Below, piece after piece: positions 23,670 through 37,122 of a stretch of DNA of 64,000 nucleotides. Below the pieces are notes generated by a model that was given only the letters and a program-made list of their open reading frames with translations, made no database searches and was not told the origin of the DNA. Every line of letters starts with the position of its first letter. Position 1 is the first letter of the stretch. Source of the DNA: Helopsaltes ochotensis (lineage: Eukaryota; Chordata; Aves; Passeriformes; Locustellidae); NCBI GenBank assembly GCA_013400155.1, contig VXBM01000882.1, positions 21,880-85,879 of the forward strand, written 5' to 3'. A program made the position numbers and the translations under genes.

Positions 23670-26600
23670 CAACTAAAAAATCTCTTCTAGTCAAGATGCT
23701 AGAAAGATGAAGGTATGTCTGTTATCTTGAAGGTACCATACACAGAAAAGCATTTCATTTGTTGTATGGGATGTACAAGAGGGTATGGAAAAAAAAGTGA
23801 TTTCTCACTTTTAATATGAATTGTTACGGTATCAGTGAAATTAATTTTTGAGAATGTTCTAGTAAGATTGTTCTAAACAAGAAAACAACTTGACCTTTCT
23901 TGATTACATGTAAAAGTTGTTTTTGCATCTTGTGCATAAATAGATAAGCTTTTGTGTTTAGCGGGCAGATTTACATCATAAAACTACTTTTTTTTTTTTA
24001 AAGCAAGTTGTCAGAGTTTAATGTGTTGATTTGTTTTTTGGACACTCTTATTTATATTCTAATTCTTAGTTTGTACAACATTATGAGTGAGAAAATTTGA
24101 GATAGAGCTGCCACTGAATACCTGGTTCCCCACTGTATTTGATAATGCGTCTTTAGGATTACTTTGTTGTTTAAAGCCAACCAGTGCTTAGCAGGAAGGC
24201 AAACTTAAGATACATGCTGCATCTATTTTCAAGCAGCATCTTGGAAGGGCAGTTGTAACTGATGTCTTTTTGCTGAAGTGTATTAAACTGGATGGTAGGA
24301 AAGCACATAGTGCAAATAGGCTTCATTGTCAATCTGTTTTCTGCACTGCATCAGCAGTAGCTGCTAAAGCCCCCTGGAAAGCTGTCAGGCATTCTGTTTG
24401 GTACTGTCAGTGTCATGATGAAGGAGAGCAGTACTGGCTTTTGTTCACGTAGTGCTAAATATAGCTTGTTTTAACACAGCTCCATTTTTTTGGTTGTGTT
24501 CGTCACTTTTTTGTCATTCTCTAAATGCAGCACAATGATCGTCAAATTCAATCAGCTCTCTCTGATTTCTAAAGAACTTAAAGAAAGTGGAAGTGTTTTT
24601 CTTTGCAGTTTAATGCCAAATCAGACTTAATTCTCTTTAGCCGAAATACAGTGCCAAGACTGATAAATGATAGAGCTGTTTTGTCATCTGATACCAAACA
24701 CCTGTGAAAGTACAGGATAATAATGAGAGATTATATAGAATTGCCTGTTTTCAGAAAGGGATGGGTAGGAAAATTTGAACATATGGGGAAAGCAACAAAT
24801 TTTGTGAGAATAAATTCTACCTGTTTTTACTAGAAAAGGCTTGCTGTGTCTTCCGTTCCTGTCTTCCCCTTTAAAAACCTTAACAGTAATTTCATATAAA
24901 GTATTTATCTGTTAAAACTGTTTGACAACAAATTGGAAATGGCTCAGTGATTAGCAGAGAGGTTTTGGGTAAAGTTCTTGTGTGGTGAGCATGTGACAAG
25001 GAAATGAAGATCACCTTCCATCCATCAGTTAAAAACACATGAGGATTTCATGCAACTAAACAGCATTTGGGGTTTTTTTCTGTACCACTTTTAGGCTGCC
25101 TCCATGCATTTCCTCTGCACAGTCATTCTCCTTCCCGTCTGTAAAGCTGACCTCTGTATGGAGCTGTCTCCTTATTTGAGTGCCTTTAAAAGGATCATGG
25201 AGCCAGAGTGAGGAATAAAGGAGTCTCTGGTGTTTCTGAGCCATCTCATAATAGTGACACTGATGCCTGCTGCTTCAAAATTGCTTCTTTCTACTTTTTC
25301 CAGATAGTTTGCTATCCTTCATCAGGTTGCCTGTAGGAAACAAAAGCTTTGTGACACATGGTGGGATTTTGTTGATGTATTTTGTATAGTTACAGTGCTA
25401 ATAGATAAAGCCTTTACCTATGATTGAAATCCCATACAACTGCAGTGCAACTGTGGAGCTCAGACTCCTGGCAACCTGACACAGCTTATCTTGAGGTGCT
25501 TGGGGAATTTGTGTGCCTGCTGCTGTGCAATTACACAAAAAAACTTTCACTCCTGTTTCTTCAGGTTGCTTATGTAGAGGAGGCCAGCAGTGCATACAGC
25601 CCTAAGCTGGGAGTTAAACTTCTAGGTGTGCTATGATGGCTCTCTTTGACTACTTGAAAGCAGGTTATAGTCAGGTGCCTGTCAGGCTTTTCTCCCAAGG
25701 AACAAGTGATAGGACAAGAGGAAATGGTCCAATGAAGTGTGGGGGTATCACGTGGTAGATGTGGGATCTTTACCCATCATACACCACGTTTTTCTTCCTT
25801 TAAGGCTTTAGCTAGAAATGACATTTATTCACTGTATTCCTGCACTTTGTTTTACTCACAAACACTGTGTCTTAAAGTAAATCATTACACAGCCATGCAA
25901 AGGTGGTTGTTAAAGTGTATTATCAAAAAAACCTGGAAGTACTTAGTGGGCTGATATGAGTAGCTGTTAGAGTAATCCAGCTTTGAGGAGAGAAAATTGA
26001 CATTGAGTTTTCAAGCCTCATTTTCAGAAGAACACATATATCTAAAATCCATACTCTTATTTTAGAGTATTTTAACAAACTGTTGGCTAGCACTTTGCAG
26101 TGTCCTAATCATTGGATACAAAGTGCAGTTTAGACCATGTAGTAGTGAAGTTTCCCACCATCATATCCCAGTTTCCAACTTCTTTTCAAGTACCTCTCTT
26201 GAGTATCTCTGGCACATAATTGTATTTCGTCATCACAGACCAATTCCAACTTCCTTTTTCTTACCTTAAAGCATCCAGATTTAAGTTTACTGTGACATTA
26301 GTGAGTCCTTTATTCAGAAGACAAGAATGCTGACCCTCAATTCCCACATTGCTGTGCCTGCCACCCTCTTCAGCAGGCATGTTGGCAGCAAGCACTGGCA
26401 CTTATATGAATTGCCATACCAGATTGTGTCTTCGTACAGAGACAGATGTCCCTACAAAAAATTCTGCTGAGCAGATAATTTGAAAGGCAGTCTGAAAGCC
26501 AGGTTTCTCATCTGGATTTTTATGACAGTAAGTTTTAATGGGTTTTGCTTAAAAACTAAAAGAAATAATTCTGCTTATGATGCAATTTATAAAATATAAC

Positions 26601-29600
26601 AACTTTACAGAGGCTACCCAAACCTTACCAAAAATGTGCTGAGTAACAGACGTACTGATATTATCCCTCCCTGCTGTTAAATTCTGCTTCTGGAGGATGA
26701 AAGAAGACAGAAATCCAACATTTGAGTCGCTGAGGCTGTCACATTTGATAAGAGCAAACAGCCATTTTTGGAAAAGAGCTGCACATCACCAGACCTACAG
26801 CCCTATCTTGTGGAAGGGTTTGAAGGTACCCCTTGCATAAAATAAGGGAAGGGAGGCATAGAATGTGATTTGGACCTGAGAAAAAGACAAATCACTTCTT
26901 GCTGGTGTAGAGGTTCTGCTGTGTAAGTTGTATCCTTGCATCTAACACTTGACATGTCATGATTGTAGCTGAAAAATGCTGTGATGATTATACTGTTTAA
27001 TGCAGAATTACTGTCCTTCTTTGTCATTTGGTCACCTGGCTTCCATCTTTGACTTTACCTCCCTATGCCATGTTCTTTAGTAGCTTCATTTCAAGCCTGA
27101 ATTGCTGGAAGGCAGTTTAGGTGAAAATGATGGATGGTGTGTTTGTGGAACTTACACACTTAATTTGAAAGTTAGGGCGGGTAGTTGGAGTTCCAAGAGT
27201 TTGGAGTATGTTTCCTGCCAAGGGATCATACCCTTATGGGTTCATACACACTAAAGAGTATCAGAAGTGCAATTAATGTGTAATGCTAAACTCTTTCTCC
27301 CCTTTCCATCATGGTTGGATTTTTTAGAACCTCTTTTTCTGTAGTACTACATTATTTTTATTTTACATTGATTTGTATTGCTGGCTAGTGAAATGTCTCA
27401 TACTAAACTGTCAATACTTGAGGTAGTAATAGAGTTAAAAACTTTCAACTATTCTCAATAACAGAAGGAGGTACTGACTTTCTGATTTCATTTAGTGCAT
27501 TTAGTCTGCTAGTAGCTGACCTGCTTCTTGATCATAAACTGGGAAAATTTTGTACAAATTTCTTGTTGTATTTTACAACAAAACACATTTTGAAGTCTGC
27601 TTTCTTTCTATGTGTTATCAGTGGCTAAGGAGGATTTATCGTGTGACAATGAAACATTTTTGTAAATTATTTTTAATGCTGATCTGAACAAATATTTATC
27701 TTTGGGTTTTGTTTTTGGTTTTTGGTTTGGTTTTTTGTTTGTTTGTGCTTTTTTGTTTTGTTTTGATTGTTTGTTTGTTTTAAACTTTAATCTCAGATGT
27801 CTTCCTGAGTACTTTCAACCTGCATCTCTGAAATTGGTTGGGATTCAGTATCTGGGCCTCACCCTGAATAATTTACTTATGAGTAAAAATGTGTCTGAAA
27901 CAAGGAGTGATGTAAGCTAAGTCTATGTCAGGTTTTGTACAGCACTTCAAATTGAGAATTAGGAAAATTTTATACTGATCTTTTTTTTTTTCCTGCAAAG
28001 ATGAATGTTCTTGACCCAGAAAGAAGAAAATTTAGGAAAAAAAATTAAGGTATTTATAACTTTTAGAGTAATAGACATATAAAAAAGTTGTGCCCAAAGT
28101 ATTCCATCCAAAAGTTCTATTCAAAACATTGTCAGCTATTTCTATGTGGTATGACTTTTGTATTTTCTCTCCTCAACCCACACCCCTCACCTCCTGGTAG
28201 CTTTCACCTTACATCAGAAAAATCAGTCTTCTTGAGTGAGGAACTGGGAATTTCTTTAACCTTCTTGCCAAAGAAACTGATCATGTAATCTAGGAGGAGC
28301 TAAAATGCTACTTTGACAAGTTATTGCGTGCAAGTAGATGAGTGGGCGTTGTATTTGGAAAAAACTTCTAATAAGCACTGTAATACATAAGAAATCTTTA
28401 AATCAACTTCTCTTACATTATCAAAAAATTCATTGGCACACCCTTAATGAGCATTAGACTATTAATGAAAATGTTTCTTTTTACTAGTCTAAAATTTCAA
28501 TTTTTTACAGATTTATAAAGTTCAGTAATGTGAAAAGTTTCTGGTTGAACTAGCCAAAAATAAACATGTAAATGAGTTTTTTCACAAATCTGATTTTGGA
28601 AGGACAGTCTTGTCTCTAGTTTGTAGACATTTCATGCTACAGCATTAAGGAGAACCATTAAAATGTATTCTTTATATTAATTAAGAATGACAATTTTGTA
28701 CAAACTTTTGATACCAAAGTCGTTTTCTAAGCTTGTAATTGAACTATTGTCAAAATAGTTTTTCTTAATGGGAACTTGATTATTAAGATAAAAACAGGCA
28801 AAAGTGTGTGTGTTATACTACAATTAAAGTCATTGCCACATTTTCTTGCAAACATACTTGTGTGCTTATGAGTTGGTGGTTATGTAGTTTGGCTCATAAC
28901 CAGGTTTCCAATTCATATGCTCATGGGTGAGTCTTTTCATTAATGTTGCAACTGAGTTAATGAGATCAGACTTGCACTCATGTGAACAAATCCCATCTTT
29001 TCTGATGGGCTCTATTTTTAAGAGTATTCATGACTCAGTTATGATGATTGCCTTGGAGAATCTAGCATAAAAGAATTGTGACCCTTTCTGAAACTTGGCT
29101 TGCTGATATTTTGCAGAGGGCTTGGATTTCCTTTCACATGCTATTTAGTTTGAGTAGCTGTCTGTTGACTTTAGACACTTCCTTTCTCAGATAAATGAGA
29201 ATCTTGCTTGAAAACTTCATCTTATCTATGAATAAGAATTATTTGTGTTGTACATATTTTTTTTGCATGTCAGAGGGATGAATCCATGAGGTTGCAGTGA
29301 CTGTTTAGTTTGTGATAATGATTTTACTTTGATTGTTTTAAAAGGCATGCTGTTGCTCCTAATCTTTAAGATTTGTTCATGTCCTTTTTTGACAAGCCCA
29401 GAAACATAGTGGATCTCACTGCTTCTTCTATAGAAGAAGTGCTTGTTGTGTTCCCTATTCTGGCTGGGAATTCATCTACTGGCTGAGTACTAACGAGCTT
29501 TTTGTTACTATTATGGAATTTGTTGGAGTAGCAAAAGAATGTGACACAGAGTACAATAAACAATTTTTAAAATCTGGGACTCAAGGTAGGTATTTTGGGT

Positions 29601-29659
29601 TTTGTTTTTGTGTTTTGCTTTTTTGTTGTTGGTGTTTGTTTTTTTTTAATCATTGCTGT
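23670..29659. other. Non-coding stretch; no gene seen
   Basis: AT-rich, single-copy in appearance. Holds a TTTG/TTTTG-rich low-complexity tract at about 27700-27785. No recognised exon or transposon. Confidence 0.5.
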
Positions 29660-29930
29660 TCTTGCAAGAATGACGGAATATCAGGTTGGAAGGGGACCTT
29701 AAGGATCATCTCATCCAGGCTTCCTGGCAAAAGCATGGTCCAGTCGTGGTCATCAGCACCTTGTCCAGATGGATCTTAAAATGAGTCCAACATTAGGAAA
29801 TCCACCACATCTCAGGAGTAGTTATTTCAAGGGATGATTGTGGTCATTATGACAAATGTTCCTTTCCTTTCCAACGGAATCTTCCCAGGAGTAATTTATA
29901 CCCATTACCCCATTTTTTTTTCTTGTGTTC
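29660..29930 (-). mobile_element. CR1 LINE fragment, 3' end
   Basis: The plus strand reads GGTTGGAAGGGGACCTTAAG then GATCATCTCATCC, the reverse complement of the CR1 3' end. It continues with CTTGTCCAGATGGATCTTA and related blocks of the 3' UTR and ORF2 tail. Similarity fades after about 29930, although a CTTGTGAAAGAGGCGTCTCC piece suggests the copy may reach about 29955. Minus orientation, 5' truncated, non-coding. Confidence 0.82.
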
Positions 29931-32900
29931 CTTGTGAAAGAGGCGTCTCCTTCTTTGAAGCCCCCAGTGACAAGAACTCCTGCAAACATTCTTTTCTCAA
30001 GGCTGAAAAAGCCTGGTCCCTGTTTGCCTGCCCTGGTCCCTGTGGTTGTTTCCCAGGGCTGTTTCAATCCCTTGCAGATGCTCCTGCACTTCCCCTGGCC
30101 ACCTGCCTGTGCCAATCTGCTGGGAAAGCATTGTCCTGGGTGTTCCGGGGATTTCCCTTTGTCCTGTTCCAGGAAAGGCCAATCTTTGAAGAAACACCTC
30201 TTTCTCTGTGGGATGGCAGTTTGTGGTTTGTCTGTTTGTACTGTTATTGTTAAATAAGAAGTTGAATATTGTTAAGCAAACTAGCAGAAAAACTGGTAAA
30301 AGGTCCTGAAATTATAGGTTTCTCTCTTTGCTACTTGTATTCTGTATTCCCTTAGTGATGAGGGAGAGTCATGTATGTCCAGCTAGAAGAGTGGGCTCTT
30401 CTGGAGGAAGGTGGAATAGAGAAATGAAGGTGCATCACAAAATTCACTTCAGGCTGTAAGCTGCTTTATTTAGGTTACTTTTAACTATTCCATGACATGT
30501 AATCTCTAAATAGAATAATGTTAGTGGTAGGGTTTTTGAGCTGGACTGTAGTTAAAATGATCTGTGAAAGGTTTCTTTCTGTGATGTTCAGTTTGTTGCT
30601 GTTGGCTGTGAAACTGCCCATCCCCTCCTCCAATAGTGGATCGATTCCAAATAAATTCTGTATTTCGAAGTGCTTCCTGGCTCACTTTGTTCCTTCATAG
30701 GAGGTGTTACTTAACAAACACTTCCTAGAGCAGTATACTGCCATGCTGGCATGCACAAGGTGCTTAAGAACAGACAAGTCACCAAGGAAAACAGCCTTTT
30801 TATTTGCTGCCTTTTCAGCGAATCAGAATAATCACTTGACAGATAGAATAGCAAAGATATGAAAGCAAAGATAGGAAAGAGATTTCATTCTGAAGCAAAA
30901 GGCAAAAGGCATAAAATAGTTACCTAATAATTTTTTAAAATCTTCCAAATTTTTCAAAAAATTATAAAACTTGGCAGTTAACTATCTGCATATTTACCAT
31001 TGTTGTACTGGGGCGGGGTGCAGGGGGGAGCGGGAGAGTGTAACTCACTCGCAACACCAATATGGAGTCTGTAAGAGTGGGCATAAGCAACAAGACAAAT
31101 ACCGAGTCAAAGATCTGAGTCCCTCGACAGCTGGGATTAAACCATAACAATATTGAAGAGATTTCATTGTAGCTCTTGAATTATCATCTGTGTCCTTCCC
31201 TATAGTGGAATTCAAGAATCCAGACATGAATTCACAGGTACTGAGGTTAGGAAAAGAAATTTTTTTTTTCTGTTTCCTATTGGAGGTTTTGGGTACATCT
31301 TAAATTTCATTTTAATTTTCAATGAGCAGTGAAAAAGCTAAAAAATCCAGATTGGGTTCTAGCAGTTTCTCTTGCCAGGTGTCTGCAGATCTCAGCAAGG
31401 CAACCTCTGTAGTAAAATGCAGAGCTTAATTTTTTTGCTTTCTGATAAATGGGCTCAGAAATCATTAAACCAGACTTCCTAGGTTCTGTTCAAACCATGT
31501 GTTGCAGAAATGCTTTTCAGCTGAATTAATTTCAACAAATTAGCTAAGTACAAGTGAAGTCTTAAGATTCTTCTTCAACCTGAAATCATGGCCATTATGC
31601 AGGAATCAGAAAACATAAAACTTGAAGATTTTGTAGAATAGTATAGAAAGGGCGGTATGATGATTAATCTTATACCCACATCTGTCAGAGTTTTGTGGAA
31701 AACAATAATAAAGCAGTATCAAGCAAAGACATTGCTTCCTATATTATGATTTTAACTCATTCTGTGCAAGATTCTATTTAAAACCTAAAAAGAGCCTTAC
31801 TGGACACAAAAAATTGCAAACATGGCAAATAATGGGGGGGGGGGGGGGGGGGGGTGTGTGTATAAGTATGCATATATATGTGTGTGTATATATATCCCAA
31901 CTAAAATGTAGGAGATACCTGCCTGAAAAGACGTGTGTGAAGTGTACTGGGCTGCTAAGAATGAGAACAGATGATTGTTTTTTATGTAGTTTTAAATTAT
32001 ATTATAAACTACAAAACCAAATCAAGCTGGCATGAAATCTGGTTTTACCCAGTTCTGAGCAACTTTTGTCTACAGCAAAACATCTAAAAACTTTCTTGAA
32101 ACTTTCTTCTTGTTTCATTGCTTTTATTGGTTGACTGAACTTGTGTGTGTGTATATATATAAAACTGAATTACAAGTATGTTAAATCTAGTTAGTTTTTA
32201 ACACTGTTGAGTGGGAATTATAGTTCCGTATGTGTGTGATGTCGTTTTGCTCCCACTTGCTGCAGTTTTTCAGGTGTGCAGTTGTCTGTGTGCAGTTGTC
32301 TGTCACAGAACAAGATCTTGTTTCTTAACATTTATGCACTGATTTGAAATAATTAATGATTTTTATGGGTCATAATTTAAGTGAATGAACAGATCAACAG
32401 ATTTGTCATAAAAGTTTTTTCTTTATTTTTGCTGTAAGGAAACTAGTACCATTTCAAAGTTTGGAGTACTTTCTTGCAGAAATCTTCACAGTTTTTCTAA
32501 TAGGTGTCAGCTCTTCAAAAGGCAAAGTATATCTTTAATTTTTGGCACTTGTAAGGACCTCCTCTTGTAGCATGAAAGATTTCCTTCAGTAGTAGCCTCT
32601 CTTTCCTCCCTTTGTGTTCAAAAGTACCTGATTTCTCTTCATTTCATTCAAGGTCTGCTTTTAAACTGCTGTGACTAAGGCTGACAGTAATCTATTTCCT
32701 TTAGCTAAGGCAATCTAAAATTAAGATAACTTGAAATTTTTGAAATTACTGAACATGCCCTGGGAGACAGAAAATATGTATGACTCATAACTGTTGCCTT
32801 TTTTTTTTTTTTCCCCCTAATGCCAGGGAGGATTTTCAGAATGAATAGAGCCCAGTGTTTCTGAGAAACAGGAGTAACCAGTATATCAGTAAGCTTTAAA

Positions 32901-33725
32901 AATTGCACTTGCAATTGCTCTCACATGTGAAAACTAATTGTGTAAATAGTTTTATCACTTTAATAGTTACGCTGAGGGAGAAGCTGCTGTAGATTTTTCA
33001 TAGATTTTCCTGTCTCTCACACATACTTTTAACTGAACAATTAAAAGAAGTAGAAGAAATGTGAAGATGTTCTTCCTCATAAGTCAAACCCTGATGTTGT
33101 ATGAGACAAAACATACAGCAGAATTACCGGAAAGTCTTAGATTTAAAGACTTTTCTGCCCCTGCAGTTTATTGAAAAGGGGGTTAAACATAATTTGAATC
33201 ACCTATGTTTTGAAAACAAATATTTCTATAAAAATACAGTTTAAAATGTTTTTTAATTCCAGTGTCCAGAAGGAATAAGCTGTCTTGCCCAACCTTCCAT
33301 AGTCCAGTTTAATATATCTTTCTTCGAAAAGTATTATATTTTTCACAGTAAAACTATTTATTTGGGGATGGAGTGTAAAATTTAGGCGTTGGGATGGGTA
33401 TCCCACTATTTTTTCATGTGTTGTCTTTTCAGTTCTAATGATGTATAGCTGAATAGCATTTTCTAGGGAAGAACACTTGGTTCACTTTACTCTGGAAATG
33501 AACAAGCTTAAGAATGCTCCTTCATACTCCAAGAACCAGAGTAAAATACATTTCTACAAGGATATCTTATCAGGAGGCTGGGGTGGTGGTTGTAGAGAGC
33601 AGGAAACACATTCACAGTAGTTTAGACTCTAATGTTGGTTATTTGTTTTCCCCTTCATGGTTATTTCTCTTTTGGCTTGTTTTGTGTTATGGAGATAGCA
33701 AATAAAACAAAATAGTTGTGATTTA
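29931..33725. other. Non-coding stretch; low-complexity G-run
   Basis: A moderately GC-rich patch at 29990-30200 gives overlapping open frames on both strands (up to 139 codons), none recognisable. A G21 run lies at 31834-31854. A 14-base unit GTGTGCAGTTGTCT is repeated in tandem at about 32274-32301. No gene seen. Confidence 0.5.
31834..31894. repeat. G21 homopolymer followed by TG/TA dinucleotide repeat
   Basis: Twenty-one consecutive G are followed directly by TGTGTG, then alternating TA/TG/CA dinucleotides to about 31894. The G-run can form a G-quadruplex on the plus strand. Confidence 0.9.
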
Positions 33726-34237
33726 AGGCTGGTGGACATGTCAGCACTACATAGATCCATCCTCTCTCCCTGGCCCCCAGTGGGCTGGGCAGGACAGTCA
33801 CAAGAAAATGAGAAAGCTCATGGGGTTGAGATGAAGGCAGGGACAGCAAAAGCTTCATGTACAAGCAGAGCAAAACAAGGAATTCCTATCCTCCTTGCCA
33901 TCAGCAGGTGTTCGTCACCTGCAAGAAATAGGGCTCCTTCATATGTAGTGGTTTCTTGGGAAGACAAATGCCATCACTCCAAATGTCCCTGCAGGCCTCC
34001 TTTATTGTGGTATGGGATATCTCTTTGGCCAGTTAGGATCAGCTGTCCTGCGTCCCCTCCCAGCCTTCTCAGTGGTACAGTGCTATTAGAAGGGAGGACC
34101 TTGGCTCTATGTAACCACTGCTCAACAACAAGTAGAACATCCATTCGTTTTCAGTGCTGATTTGCTTACAAATCCAGAGCATAAGTCCATATAAGCTTCT
34201 TGTAAGAAAATTTACTCTGTCCAAGCCAAAATCAGTA
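33726..34237 (-). mobile_element. LTR of an avian endogenous retrovirus (family B)
   Basis: This block shares several segments with 57084-57570: GGAAGACAAATGCCATCACT against GGAAGACAAATGTCATAACT, and TGGTATGGGATATCTCTTTGG against a near-identical stretch there. Both end in an AAAATTTACTC / AAAATTAACTC motif. The shared order indicates two copies of one LTR family. Minus orientation is inferred by likeness to the family A LTRs. The open frames inside are not retroviral genes. Confidence 0.6.
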
Positions 34238-35660
34238 CAAATTATGCCTACAAACACACACCACATCCCCATATCCATACTGTTCATATGCTCAGGTCCC
34301 ATGTTATCCCATACATCCTTATTATCCTCACTACCCTAGACACCACTTCTGTCTTTTGATGTATACACAGACCCTTCATGTATGGACCACCCTTGTAAAA
34401 AGCCCACAAACGTTCACTGAGTTCATTCAGTCCATGACTTGGAGCTCCATCCGTTCTGGTGATCACTTAGGACAGAGAGGTGGTGCGTTGTGGGGAGTCA
34501 CTGGGCACAAAAGCCAGCTCAGGTCGGGTCACAGCTGCACTTGTGCTGCCCTGCATGACACTCATCTGCCACTGGCTGAGGTAGGTCCTTTTATAGGAAT
34601 TCCTGTAACATAAAATGCAAATCATGGATTACAACAAATTAAAGGTGTTTCCGTTGAGTCTCCAACTCTGGTCCAGGCCGTAGGATCTAACATTGCAATG
34701 GACTCCTCCCCTTGTCCCTGTTCCCATGTGAGGTATCTCCTGTGGGATGTGGGATATAATCCTTCAAGATTTGATAAAATGTGAGTCCTCTCCTTAGCTA
34801 TAGTCTTTCCAGGTGAGACTTCTTTAGTGTGAGCCCTCGGAGGGGCCACTCCTCCTAATGGGCACATGAATTGGTGATTTAGATTGTTTAATGAACCACT
34901 GTCAAAGAGTTTTAGCAAAAACATTATTAATAAGATGTTGTAAAGCTGTGAAGTACAGTTTGGTGCTGTACTTGTTCACTGTGTGGCCCAATCATTTGAA
35001 CAATGATACAAAATTACCAGGCACAAATCAAAGTTAGGATTCTACCAAGGCACTTAAAAAAGACCTACCTTTGGTAAAATGGTCTCTCCTCTCAAGGAGC
35101 AACCTTGAGAGGCCACCTGGGGGAGATCACTGCCACGCTGCCTGGCAGGGAGAGCTCAAAGAAGGCTCACTTAGGCTGTCAAATTTATGGAATAATGTGG
35201 TTTGCTCATAGTCAAATTGTATACAATGGCAAAGGTGTGCGTGAGACTCCTTGTGCCCATAATTTCCTTTGTTCCTTGACAAATGATCCTTGGAAAAGCC
35301 ACTTGCTATTCATTTTTAATCGCATGATCAGTGTTCCAAGCTCATGAGCATGGATGCTCACTGGGTCACTCTGCTCCTCTGTGGGTTTTCATAAAACAGA
35401 TAAAACTGGAGATCTTGGCCCATTAATGGCTCAGATCTTTATCTTCTCTGGAAGCTGTACTGTTTGGCTAAGGGAACACATGCATCTGTCACAATGGGTA
35501 CCTGTCTGCAGGCCACCGCACCTGCCAAGAGCTGGCTCTGGTATGGGGTTTCCATAGGCTGAAGCTTCCTTTAGAGCACATTCACCTGCTCCAGTGTGGA
35601 GTCCCTTTTCCTGACTTCTGCCATGGTGTTGGACGTTTTGTGCATAGCAATGGAGCATAG
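34238..35660 (-). mobile_element. Probable internal part of the same retroviral element, without open frames
   Basis: Directly abutting the LTR is 1.4 kb of moderately GC-rich DNA with no protein I can recognise. It includes patches such as CTTGGAGCTCCATCC and TGGGTCACTCTGCTCC, and near 35500-35620 the CACCTGCTCCAGTGTGGAG motif that is characteristic of family A LTRs in this window. I read it as a non-coding internal or rearranged LTR region of the element at 33726. Family and boundaries are uncertain. Confidence 0.4.
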
Positions 35661-37039
35661 TATGTTCTCAGCACTTCTTTCTTGCATTGGTTTTCATTTC
35701 TGGTTTTCTTTCCCTTATTCTTCCTTTCTGGTGTGCTTAGTTTTTCTTCCATTTTCTTCTGTGCACTCTTGTTTTCCCATGTGTAATGATGCCTTCTAGC
35801 AAAGAAACTTGGGCTTCTTCTTGATTATCCATTTATGTCCTAGTATATACTATTACTGTACTCTACCTATATTTAGGCACTTCATAGAAAAATATAGTGC
35901 TAGTATAATCACAGGCAGTTGTGTTGTATTAAAATTCCATGTAATGTTAAGACTTGTTCTGCTGAAATACTGTTCTGTTTTACTGTGTTCAGTCACCTTA
36001 GTATTAGCGTTTTTATATTTTGTGATAGTGAAAACCTGTATCTCTAGAGGTGCTAGACTTTTAGCATTATTTTGATGTTTACAGAATTCTTTCTTTTACT
36101 CCTGTGGATACTAGCTTTAAAAACAATGCATTTAACTACTAAAAAGTGTGTCATAAATAGGCCTGTAATAGTTGAGGGTTAATTTATCTGCTTTTAGAAT
36201 GAATCTTATGTTGCTCAATTGTTAATGAATACTAAATGGAATTGGATTCATTGACTTGGTTTTCATCTTCCACTCTCCTCGTTATTTTTTTTTTAATTAA
36301 GAGGTGTTGCCGTCCGTGCCAGGTGGAGCAAGGAAGGACTACATTACTTTTGTAATGAACTCTAACTTTTGTTGACTTATTTTCATTAATTGAAGTTGCT
36401 TGTAACTTCTGTGAAGCTACAAGGCTATAAATCTCAGTTTAACTACATGACCTCCACTGGATACATAGGAAGATGTTCCAGATTTTACCTGGGATTACTT
36501 GAAAGAGGCATACAATTAAAGGGGTTAGAAAAATGTTCTTCATTTTTCTTATTTTTATTTCTAGTATCCATACATTTGTTGTTTACAGAAGGCTTACTGA
36601 GGCAGGTTTTTGCAGGGGGTGTATCTAGAGTTGGGGGGTGTTGTTACGAATAGTGTTTGGATTGACAGGTCATTCCAGCATCCTACTTAGTAAATGGAAA
36701 CTGTGGATGTAATCACTCCAGCTCCAGCATTCTCATAAGAATGTTGTAGTGAACCAGGAATCACCATTTGCAGAACAACAGGCATAAAGGTGCGTTACAA
36801 TTGCATGTCCAAGGAGAGCTAAAACCTTGCTAGCATTTAGCAATGTTGCTGCCCTTGCTGCTGTCCTGACTCCTAGCTTCACACTGCTGTTCCTTTCTTT
36901 TTGTTCCAGTGCTTAGCTTCATCTAGTACCTTTGACAACTGCTTCAACTCAGTAATCTAATAAAAAAAACGTAGCCTGTCCCTGCAGTGGGAAGTTCAAG
37001 AAGTTCAAGAAACCTTTGGACAACTCTCAGGCCCATCGT
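35661..37039. other. No gene seen
   Basis: AT-rich non-coding DNA. A 10-base unit GAAGTTCAAG is tandemly repeated at about 36991-37010. Confidence 0.5.
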
Positions 37040-37122
37040 GTGACTCTTGGGGCTGTACTGTGCAGGGCCTAGGAGTTAGACTCCGTGATCCTTGTGGGCC
37101 CCTTTCCAGCTCAGGATAGTCT
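37040..37122 (+). mobile_element. CR1-like LINE 3' end
   Basis: The block AGGAGTTAGACTCCGTGATC, then CTTGTGGGCCCCTTTCCAGC and a CTATTCTTTT end, matches the sense-strand 3' terminus of CR1-type LINEs, so the plus strand is sense. Only about 80 bases remain. It abuts an LTR on its right. Confidence 0.65.

Noticed and set aside
29834..30257. Overlapping plus-strand frames of 139 and 110 codons
   Set aside because: They start inside a reversed CR1 fragment and continue in a GC-richer patch; no domain and no sign of splicing.
33732..34160. 142-codon plus-strand open frame
   Set aside because: Lies entirely within an LTR of family B; the related LTR at 57084 does not keep the frame.
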